Below, piece by piece: positions 41,759 through 47,335 of a stretch of DNA of 47,335 bases (position 1 is the first letter of the stretch; every line of letters begins with the position of its first letter). The notes beneath the pieces are model-generated. The model was given only the letters and a program-made list of their open reading frames with translations. It was not told the DNA's origin and made no database searches. The stretch is taken from assembly GCA_003244255.1 (NCBI GenBank), contig QHCD01000037.1, forward strand, positions 818 through 48,152, written 5' to 3'. Source of the stretch: Pseudonocardiales bacterium. GTDB lineage: Bacteria > Actinomycetota > Actinomycetes > Mycobacteriales > QHCD01. Position numbers and translations under genes: made by a program.

Positions 41759-42808
41759 TCAGAGCCGGCTGCCGTAGGCCTGATTGTGCTCAAGCAGCTT
41801 CGCATCCGAGCCCAGGAACGCGTGCTTGGACATGTCCGCCGAGTACCGGCTGGCTGGCGGGGTGCGGCCGAGTGCCTCCGCCATCGCGCGAATGTGGTGC
41901 GGTCCGGCGCCGCAGCAGACGCCGTAGTACGCGACGCCGAGGTCGCGGGCGGCCCTGGTGAAGTCGGCGATCTCGAACCGGTTGCAGGTGAACGGGTCGA
42001 GCGCGATCGGAAACGGCCGGCCGCCGGGCGGGTCGGGGTACGCGGGGTCGCGCAGCGACTGGAACGACGGCTGGTCCGCTCGGGTGCGGTAGGGGACCGG
42101 CAGCGCCGCCACCGGCACGTCGACCGCGCGCACGATCGCCTCGATGAAGGGCAGCATGGTCTCGGGACCGCGGATGCAATTGAGTCCGACGACGTCGGCA
42201 CCCGCATCGGCGATCCGCTTGCAGGCATCCGGGACGGACCAGCCTTCGCGGGTCTCCGGTTCTTGGTGGACCGCCAGTGTGATGACCGCCGGCAGGCCGG
42301 AGCGTTGGATGACCTCGAGGGCGATCAACGCCTCCTCGGCGAAGCTGAACGTCTCACCGACGAAGAAGTCGACGCCGGCCTGCACGGCCCAGTCGACCTG
42401 CTCGGTGAACATCTGCGTGACCGCGGCGATCGCGTCCGGGTTGCCGGGCTGATAGACGTTGGTGTTGCAGATGTTCCCCGCGAGCAGGGTTCCGGTCTCG
42501 CGGGCAACCGACTTCGCGATCTCCAGCGCCGCGCGGTTCAGCGGTTCGAGCAGGTCGAGCTTGCCGATCATCCGCAGCTTCTCGCGGTGGGCGTAATAGG
42601 TGAAGGCCTCGACGACGTCGGAACCGGCATGCACGAACTCGTGGTGCAGGGCGGTGATCTCCTCGGGGTGCTCAAGCACGACCTCGGGGACGAAAGCGCC
42701 TGCCTGCAGGTATCCGCGCCGTTCGAGCTCGAACAGGTAGCCCTCGGCGCAGATGACGGGTCCCGCAACCAGCCGCTCGGTCAAAGACGATGTCGACGGG
42801 GTGGTCAT
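41759..42808 (-). CDS. Homocysteine S-methyltransferase domain protein (BHMT-like)
   Basis: This 349-residue TIM barrel has the three zinc Cys of Pfam homocysteine methyltransferases: Cys211 (VGLNCIRG) and the pair Cys298-Cys299 (YGVCCGAGPHHI). The methyl donor may be glycine betaine, as in BHMT, given the betaine-type importer next door; S-methylmethionine or another donor is possible. The ATG at 42808 follows GGAGGT with 5-nt spacing; the open frame extends 60 codons further without support. It is in the same direction as the importer operon, 81 bp upstream of its IclR gene, and divergent from the second IclR gene. Confidence 0.88.
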   Translation of the reverse strand: MTTPSTSSLTERLVAGPVICAEGYLFELERRGYLQAGAFVPEVVLEHPEEITALHHEFVHAGSDVVEAFTYYAHREKLRMIGKLDLLEPLNRAALEIAKSVARETGTLLAGNICNTNVYQPGNPDAIAAVTQMFTEQVDWAVQAGVDFFVGETFSFAEEALIALEVIQRSGLPAVITLAVHQEPETREGWSVPDACKRIADAGADVVGLNCIRGPETMLPFIEAIVRAVDVPVAALPVPYRTRADQPSFQSLRDPAYPDPPGGRPFPIALDPFTCNRFEIADFTRAARDLGVAYYGVCCGAGPHHIRAMAEALGRTPPASRYSADMSKHAFLGSDAKLLEHNQAYGSRL

Positions 42809-42822
42809 TGGATACCTCCGGC

Positions 42823-43662
42823 GTGCTTGCTCGAGTTTCATTGCGTTGCTACCGTTGCCGCAGCGGCAATGCCATTTCAGTCTACCGTCGAAGGGACCGT
42901 AACATCCCGCAGACCGGAGAACCAGCAACGCGCCATGTCGCCGCCGTAGCCCGGGCGGTCGGCGTGCTCGACGTGCTGGCAGCCTCACCCGTCGACCTCG
43001 GCACGAACGAGATCGCCCGCCGAGCGGAGGTGAATCCGAGCACCGCCTCGCGCGTGCTTGCGACGCTGGCTGACGGTGGGCTGGTTCAGTACATGGCCGC
43101 TACCGGCCGGTATCGACTCGGCTTACGGATGTTCGAGCTGGGTACGGCGGCCGTGGCGAGGGTCGACCTGCAGGGGGTGGCCCGCATCCACCTGCGGGCG
43201 CTGGCCGATGCGACCGGCGAGACGGCGACGCTGTCGGTACCCGGCGACGGCGCCGTGATGACGGTCGACTTCGCGTCCGGCGGAGCATCCGTGCAGAGCG
43301 TGGCGCACATCGGCCGGCCGAGCGTGCTGCACGCGACCGCCATCGGCAAGGTCTACCTTGCGTGCGGCGGCCGGCTACCAGCCGGTTCGCTGGCCGCGTG
43401 CACGGAGCGGACGATCACCGATCGCGGCGTGCTCGCCGTCGAGGTGGACCGGGTCCGCGAGCGTGGACATGCCCGGTCCGTCGGCGAGCGAGAGCCAGAC
43501 CTGAACGCCGTCGCCGCACCGATCCGCGGCCGCGACGATGCGCTGATCGCGATCCTGGGGCTGCAGGGCCCAGCCGGCCGGTTCGACCGTCGCGCAATGC
43601 GGACCGCCGTGCCGACACTGGTCGAACGGGCCCGCGCGATCGGCCGTGGCGCGGTCTCATAG
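42823..43662 (+). CDS. IclR-family regulator 2 (start uncertain)
   Basis: From about 42930 the protein is a complete IclR regulator: winged helix VGVLDVLAASPVDLGTNEIA and RRAEVNPSTASRVLATLADGG, then the effector domain (VAHIGRPSVLHATAIGKVYL). The 5' end is unclear. The only ATG, GTG or TTG codons in frame lie at 42790, 42823 and 42841, before or inside the operator-like palindrome. The best ribosome binding site (GGAGAA at 42918-42923) precedes an ACG codon at 42930, exactly where family proteins usually start. It is divergent from the methyltransferase, which it probably regulates. The given start is provisional. Confidence 0.8.
   Translation: MLARVSLRCYRCRSGNAISVYRRRDRNIPQTGEPATRHVAAVARAVGVLDVLAASPVDLGTNEIARRAEVNPSTASRVLATLADGGLVQYMAATGRYRLGLRMFELGTAAVARVDLQGVARIHLRALADATGETATLSVPGDGAVMTVDFASGGASVQSVAHIGRPSVLHATAIGKVYLACGGRLPAGSLAACTERTITDRGVLAVEVDRVRERGHARSVGEREPDLNAVAAPIRGRDDALIAILGLQGPAGRFDRRAMRTAVPTLVERARAIGRGAVS
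42855..42869. promoter_or_regulatory. IclR-type operator candidate, site 2
   Basis: TTGCCGCAGCGGCAA is a perfect TTGC-N7-GCAA palindrome in the divergent methyltransferase/IclR promoter. Two further TTGC half-sites lie just to its left (42841 and 42845). It shares its layout with the site at 41698. Confidence 0.6.
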
Positions 43663-43699
43663 CACCCGTTAGATCGATCAACGCCATTACGGCGGCGGT

Positions 43700-44533
43700 T
43701 CAGGCATCTCCACCGGCGTCGATCAGGCGGGCGAGTTCGCGGGCCAGGAATCCCAGCCGGGCGTCCTTCAGCAGCGGCAGTTCGCGGCGACGGCGACGGG
43801 CGTCGGCCAGATCGATGTCGGCGAAGATCACCGCCTCCTGCTTCACCGGCGCCTCGGCGATCACCAGCCCGGCCGGATCGACCACGCAGGAGCCACCCCA
43901 GTACTCGAGTCCACCGCTGGTGCCGACCCGGTTGACGAACACCGCCCAGAGCTCGTTCATCCGCGCCATGCTGCGCAGCAGCTCCTGCCAGTAGGCGTGG
44001 GTGTCCAGCACCTCGGGGGCGCGGGTATCGGCGCTGTCGGCCGGGATGATGATCAGCTCGGCGCCGTCCTGGGCGAGCAGGAACGGAAGGAACGGCTGCC
44101 ATGCGTCGTTGCAGGTGAGGATCCCGGTGCCGCCGTGCGCCGTTCTGAACGCGCGCAGCGCCTGGCCCGGGGTGAAGTGCTTGCGCTCCTCCCAGATGTC
44201 GTAGTTGGGCAGGTAGAGCTTGCGCTGCACGTGCAGCAGCGAGCCGTTCTGGAAGTAGGCGACGCTGTTGTAGGAGTGCAGGCCGGCGTCCTCGTGGAAG
44301 CCGATGGCGAGCGCCGTCTTGGCCTGCGCCGCGAGGTCGGACATCCGGCTGTCGTCGGATCGCAGCGGCACGCCGTCGTAGCGGCCGAGCGGGTAACCCT
44401 GCAGCGCGAGCTCAGGGAAGACGATCAGGTCGGCACCGCCGTCGGCCGCCTGCCCGATGGCGGTCTTCGCCGCCGCCAGATTGGCCTCCAGGTCTCCGAC
44501 CCGGCTGTCGCACTGGACGAGCGCGACGCGCAT
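43700..44533 (-). CDS. Nitrilase-superfamily carbon-nitrogen hydrolase
   Basis: This 277-residue hydrolase has the Glu-Lys-Cys triad: Glu41 (VFPELALQGYP), Lys105 (VQRKLYLPNYDIWEE) and Cys141 (ILTCNDAWQP). These enzymes hydrolyse amides, carbamoyl compounds or nitriles. Start MRVALVQ at 44533 is taken, with GGAAAGG upstream; the frame stays open for 39 more codons. It lies tail to tail with the second IclR gene and shares a divergent promoter region with the truncated NTF2-like gene. The natural substrate is unknown; a small amide is likely. Confidence 0.9.
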   Translation of the reverse strand: MRVALVQCDSRVGDLEANLAAAKTAIGQAADGGADLIVFPELALQGYPLGRYDGVPLRSDDSRMSDLAAQAKTALAIGFHEDAGLHSYNSVAYFQNGSLLHVQRKLYLPNYDIWEERKHFTPGQALRAFRTAHGGTGILTCNDAWQPFLPFLLAQDGAELIIIPADSADTRAPEVLDTHAYWQELLRSMARMNELWAVFVNRVGTSGGLEYWGGSCVVDPAGLVIAEAPVKQEAVIFADIDLADARRRRRELPLLKDARLGFLARELARLIDAGGDA

Positions 44534-44629
44534 GGGCAGCGCCTTTCCGCAGGGGGGTGCATGCAGCGCGTGGCTCACACCGCGCGCTGCGCAGAAGATA
44601 CCGCCGGCCCGCCGCGAGCCGGCTGGCAG

Positions 44630-44635
44630 TACGCT
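44630..44635 (+). promoter_or_regulatory. -10 box before the NTF2-like gene
   Basis: TACGCT is followed by 7 nt and the GTG start, consistent with leaderless transcription. Confidence 0.35.
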
Positions 44636-44642
44636 CGGGCCC

Positions 44643-44888
44643 GTGAACACCGCCCATGACGCGGTGGCCGCCTACTGGGCGGCCGGCGAAGCGAGGGACT
44701 GGCAGCGATTCGGCGACCTTCTCAGCGAGCAGGTGGTGTACGAGGCGCCGCAGAGCCGGGAGCGGGTCCGTGGCAGGGAGTCCTCCGTCCGGTTCAACGC
44801 CGAGGGCTTCCCCGGAGACTGGCACCTGCGCGTTACCCGCGTCGGGCCCGCGCCTTCGGGGTCGATCACGCGGCGAACGGATCGGTGA
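44643..44888 (+). pseudogene. Truncated SnoaL/NTF2-like protein
   Basis: The 81-residue frame begins like SnoaL-type small proteins (DAVAAYWAAGEARDWQRFGD, LLSEQVVYEAPQSRERVRGR, FNAEGFPGDWHLRVTRV), whose cone fold needs about 110-130 residues. After RVTRV the family match stops, and the remaining residues are antisense to the end of the convergent amidohydrolase gene, with a 23-bp overlap. The 3' third therefore appears lost at a junction near 44850. Confidence 0.6.
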
Positions 44889-46077
44889 TGACGCCGGCGC
44901 GTGCGACGTCGTCGTAGTGGTAGATCTCCCGACCCCGGATGAACGCCCGCACGACACGGCTGCCGACATCGAGCGGGTCTCCGGACCACAGCACGATGTC
45001 GGCGTCCTTGCCCGCTCGCAGCGAGCCGACGCGGTCGTCGATGCCGACGATGCGCGCCGGGTTGATGGTAACCGCCGCCAGCGCCACGCGCGGGTCGAGA
45101 CCCTCCTTGACGGCGAGCGTCGCCTGATGGATCAGGAAATGGATCGGCACGACGGGATGGTCGGTGGTGATTGCAATCGTGACGCCGGCCGCCGCCAGCC
45201 GCCCGGGATTGGCGAGCGACCGGTTGCGCAGCTCGACCTTCGACCGCGAGGTGAACAGCGGGCCGATGATCACCGGGATCTCCCGCGCCGCCAGCAGGTC
45301 GGCGATCAGGTGGGCCTCGGTGCCGTGGTCGATCACCAGCCGGTAGCCGAACTCCTCCGCAATGCGTATCGCCGTCGCGATGTCGTCGGCGCGATGACAG
45401 TGCTGCCGCCACGGGATCTCCCGCCGCAGCACCGCGGCGAGCGATTCCATCTTCAGGTCCACGTCGGGATCGGGCTTGCCCTCCTCCCGGTGGTCCCACT
45501 TGCTGATGTAGTTGCGCGCCTTGGTGAATGATTCCCGCAGGACCGCCGCCGTACCGAGGCGGGTCGACGGCGTCTGCTTGCGGTCGCCATAGACCCGCTT
45601 CGGGTTCTCCCCGAGCGCCGACTTCACGCCACTCGGCGCCTTCAGCACCATCTCGTCGACGATGCGGCCCCACGTCTTCAGCGCGACGGTCTGCCCGCCG
45701 ATCGGGTTGCCGGATCCAGGATTGACGTTGACGGTGAGCACCCCGCCGCTGACGGCGTCGCGGAACCCGAGGTCGGCCGGGTTGATGGCATCGATGGCGC
45801 GAACGTGCGCCGCGGCCGGGTCGGTCGTCTCGTTGGTGTCCTGGCCGGCCCAGCCCTCCGCTTCCTCGTGCACGCCGAGGTGGGTATGGGCGTCGATGAA
45901 GCCGGGCAGCACCCAGCGGTCGCTGGCGTCGACCACGGTCGCATCGGCCGGCACGGGCAGTTCGGGGCCGCCGACCGCGCTGATCGTTGCGCCGTCGAGC
46001 AGCACCGTTCCACCGTCAATCGGCTCGCCCTCGACTCCTACGACATAACCGCCGACGATCGCCACCCGCTGGCCCAC
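44866..46077 (-). CDS. Amidohydrolase (metal-dependent, imidazolonepropionase-like)
   Basis: This 403-residue TIM-barrel hydrolase has the metal-binding His64-x-His66 (FIDAHTHLGVH), further His residues in QHCHRADD and VIDHGTEAH, and the catalytic Asp in TTDHPVVP. The composite beta-sandwich starts GGYVVGVEGEPIDGGTVLLD. Substrates of such proteins include cyclic amides and amino acid derivatives. GTG 46077 is chosen because AGGAGG lies 8 nt upstream; the frame is open to 46149, which would cross a strong hairpin. It converges on the truncated NTF2-like gene. Confidence 0.88.
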   Translation of the reverse strand: MGQRVAIVGGYVVGVEGEPIDGGTVLLDGATISAVGGPELPVPADATVVDASDRWVLPGFIDAHTHLGVHEEAEGWAGQDTNETTDPAAAHVRAIDAINPADLGFRDAVSGGVLTVNVNPGSGNPIGGQTVALKTWGRIVDEMVLKAPSGVKSALGENPKRVYGDRKQTPSTRLGTAAVLRESFTKARNYISKWDHREEGKPDPDVDLKMESLAAVLRREIPWRQHCHRADDIATAIRIAEEFGYRLVIDHGTEAHLIADLLAAREIPVIIGPLFTSRSKVELRNRSLANPGRLAAAGVTIAITTDHPVVPIHFLIHQATLAVKEGLDPRVALAAVTINPARIVGIDDRVGSLRAGKDADIVLWSGDPLDVGSRVVRAFIRGREIYHYDDVARAGVITDPFAA

Positions 46078-46133
46078 TCGCTTCGCCTCCTGCGCTCGAC
46101 TACGAACAGCCGTCACGCTAGTCGGGGGCGCTC

Positions 46134-46177
46134 TGATCGAAGGGACCACCCGCCACGCGGGTGGTCCCCTTCAATCA
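46134..46177. terminator. Strong inverted repeat, probable bidirectional terminator
   Basis: Two arms around GAAGGGACCACCCGC (46139-46153) and its complement (46157-46172) pair with one bulge and a 3-nt CAC loop, with partial pairing continuing outward. It lies about 57 bp upstream of the amidohydrolase start and downstream of the DUF7218 remnant, and has a short T-poor end. Confidence 0.55.
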
Positions 46178-46191
46178 TGCGGCGACCACGC

Positions 46192-46303
46192 GGCGCCTGC
46201 GCGCTGGGGTCGGAGGACGTCACTTGCGCGCGCACTTGTCTCTGCCCCGCGGGGCGGGGCAGTGCCCAGCGTCTCGCGGTGGACCGCCCTTCGGGCTCAA
46301 CCG
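46192..46303 (+). repeat. Dispersed intergenic repeat, copy 2 of a diverged pair
   Basis: This is the second copy of the segment at 33179-33288. The right arm of the original hairpin has changed, but a different perfect stem is present (46242-46249/46255-46262, CTGCCCCG/CGGGGCAG, loop CGGGG). It directly follows the inverted repeat at 46134. Confidence 0.7.
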
Positions 46304-46347
46304 GGCCGGCGAGGCCGCCGCGTACCCGACCGCTCAGCCGCCAGCAG

Positions 46348-46506
46348 TCAGTGCTCGCGTAGGGCCGTGGCCAGCTCGGCCTTCGACATCCGGGACCGGC
46401 CGTGGATCCCGATCTCCTGTGCCCGGGCCAGCAGATCGTGTTTGGTCCAGTCCTCGTAGGCGGGACTCTTCCCGCCCCGCCGGCCGACCGTGGAACGCGA
46501 GGTGAA
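46348..46506 (-). pseudogene. 5'-truncated DUF7218-like / Rho_N-domain remnant
   Basis: On the minus strand the last 52 codons of an open frame read RSTVGRRGGKSPAYEDWTK and then GIHGRSRMSKAELATALREH before TGA. This resembles the C-terminus of small actinobacterial DUF7218 proteins, which have a Gly/Lys-rich linker and a Rho_N-like helix-extended-loop-helix. The N-terminal half is missing: an in-frame stop lies at 46507-46509, beside the promoter of the divergent metallophosphoesterase gene, and there is no start codon before the Met in SRMSKAE. Confidence 0.6.
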
Positions 46507-46514
46507 TCAGTGCG

Positions 46515-46520
46515 TATGGT
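46515..46520 (+). promoter_or_regulatory. -10 box of the metallophosphoesterase gene
   Basis: TATGGT is followed by 6 nt and the GTG start, fitting a leaderless transcript. Confidence 0.45.
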
Positions 46521-46526
46521 CGGTGC

Positions 46527-47189
46527 GTGACGCGCGTTCTCGCGGTGTCCGACGAAGTTGTCGACGCGCTCTGGCATCCGAGCGTGCAGTCGATCCGGCC
46601 CGACCTGCTAGTGGGCGCGGGCGACCTGCCGTTCGACTACCTCGACTACCTGCAGAGCACGCTGAACGTCCCGCTGGTCTATGTACCCGGAAACCACGAC
46701 GCTGATCTGTCCGGGCTGAGGCAGGGCCGCAACGGCATGGTGTTGCAGGCCGGCATGCCGACGTCGAGGAGCGCACCGGGCGGGGACAATGCCGACGGCC
46801 GGCTGGTCGAATCGGCCGGTCTGCGAATCGCGGGGCTGGGCGGCTGCGTGCGCTACAACGACGGACCCAACCAGTACTCCCAGCGCCAGTACCGGTGGCG
46901 GGCGCGCCGGCTCGCCTGGCGGGCCCGCCGCACCCGGGTGGACATCCTGCTCACCCATGCGCCACCGGCCAGGCTGGGCGACCGGGACGATCCGCCGCAC
47001 CGCGGGATCGAGGCGCTCTACGGGCTCGCCGAGCGGTTGCGTCCGCGGCTGCTCATCCACGGGCACATCCATCCCTACGGCGAGAAGCTCGCCGACCGCC
47101 GGCTGGGTGAGACCCTGATCTGTAACGTCGTCGGATTCCGCGTGCTGGACCTCCACGCACCGGGGCAGGATGGTCACGATGGCCCGTGA
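46527..47189 (+). CDS. Metallophosphoesterase family protein
   Basis: This 220-residue calcineurin-like phosphoesterase has Asp9 (LAVSDEVVDALW), GAGDLP (Gly-Asp at 32-33), GNHDAD (55-60), LLTHAPPAR and LIHGHIHPYG. In the first motif (D-x-H) the His is replaced by Val or Glu, so one metal ligand differs from the classical set; this occurs in a known subgroup with VSDE. The substrate is unknown. The gene overlaps the following ParB-like gene by 11 bp, so the two are probably translated together. Confidence 0.88.
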   Translation: MTRVLAVSDEVVDALWHPSVQSIRPDLLVGAGDLPFDYLDYLQSTLNVPLVYVPGNHDADLSGLRQGRNGMVLQAGMPTSRSAPGGDNADGRLVESAGLRIAGLGGCVRYNDGPNQYSQRQYRWRARRLAWRARRTRVDILLTHAPPARLGDRDDPPHRGIEALYGLAERLRPRLLIHGHIHPYGEKLADRRLGETLICNVVGFRVLDLHAPGQDGHDGP

Positions 47190-47335
47190 CACCGGGTTCC
47201 CGCGTGCCGACGCGGAGAACGACTTCATGCACGCCAGGCGGCGCGAGGTGCTCTCGCGGCTGGCCAATCGGCTGCGGTTCGAGCCAGACGACGTCGGGCT
47301 GGTGCTGCCCTACGACGAGGTCGTCGCAGCGCTCG
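47179..47335 (+). CDS. ParB-like/chromosome-partitioning-type protein, 5' part
   Basis: From ATG 47179 the frame reads MARDTGFPRADAENDFMHAR, then RREVLSRLANRLRFEPDDVG and LVLPYDEVVAAL, and leaves the window. It resembles the N-terminus of a conserved actinobacterial protein family with a ParB/Srx-like domain further downstream, judged from memory of the family. It overlaps the metallophosphoesterase gene by 11 bp. Confidence 0.6.
   Translation, partial: MARDTGFPRADAENDFMHARRREVLSRLANRLRFEPDDVGLVLPYDEVVAAL

Noticed and set aside
1..47335. tRNA, rRNA, prophage or integrative element
   Set aside because: No cloverleaf-like sequence, rRNA signature, integrase, relaxase or phage structural gene was recognised anywhere in the window apart from the IS110 remnant.

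Overview
The window is about 47 kb of high-GC DNA whose gene content is actinobacterial: pafB/pafC, tatA/tatC, a HelY-type helicase, DUF4333 membrane proteins, frequent GTG starts and many apparently leaderless genes. No rRNA, tRNA, CRISPR array, integrase or replication origin was seen. Species cannot be fixed from the sequence; the block pafB-pafC-tatA-tatC-helY-DUF4333-exonuclease-peptidase follows the gene order I recall from Mycobacterium tuberculosis, so a mycobacteria-like or neighbouring actinobacterial order is likely.

Layout. (1) 1-3.2 kb is a worn accessory edge: the 5' part of a frameshifted IS110-type transposase with a structured non-coding end, a SRAP peptidase remnant, a GNAT acetyltransferase, an alpha/beta hydrolase and a frameshifted pentapeptide/DinB gene. 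(2) 3.6-9.8 kb is sugar module A: LacI regulator, lipoprotein binding protein (frameshifted), two permeases and a GH51 arabinofuranosidase. (3) 9.8-10.9 kb is a DUF3866 gene. (4) 10.9-24.0 kb is sugar module B: a ROK repressor divergent from an eleven-gene run encoding a Gfo/Idh/MocA oxidoreductase, a TIM-barrel isomerase/epimerase, binding protein, two permeases, a GH43 lipoprotein, an MDR dehydrogenase, a second TIM-barrel epimerase, a zinc alcohol dehydrogenase, a second Gfo/Idh/MocA oxidoreductase and a second GH51. (5) 24.0-37.1 kb is a conserved core block: pafB, pafC, a small membrane protein, tatA, tatC, a lipid-kinase-like gene, helY, two zinc-ribbon/DUF4333 membrane proteins, a 5'-3' exonuclease, an M24 peptidase, an acyl-CoA dehydrogenase and an Lrp/AsnC regulator. 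(6) 37.2-46.1 kb is a betaine/one-carbon and amide region: an OpuC-type osmoprotectant importer operon led by an IclR regulator, a homocysteine S-methyltransferase, a second divergent IclR regulator, a nitrilase-family hydrolase, a truncated NTF2-like gene and an amidohydrolase. (7) 46.1-47.3 kb holds a hairpin, a dispersed repeat, a DUF7218 remnant, a metallophosphoesterase and the start of a ParB-like gene.

How the genes may work together. Modules A and B look like a hydrolytic plus oxidative system for arabinose-containing oligosaccharides or glycosides. A secreted GH43 trims polymer, two ABC importers (no ATPase subunit in the window) take up the products, and intracellular GH51 enzymes release sugar. 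The oxidoreductase/epimerase pairs suggest that some sugar is oxidised before cleavage or breakdown. The OpuC importer next to a homocysteine methyltransferase suggests imported betaine may be used as a methyl donor.

The most unusual non-coding signals are a 77-bp hairpin repeat present twice in inverted orientation (76/77 identical) bracketing the core block, a second diverged repeat pair of about 110 bp in intergenic gaps, a recurring TANNNT box 5-8 nt before start codons, and a TTGC-N7-GCAA palindrome upstream of both IclR genes.
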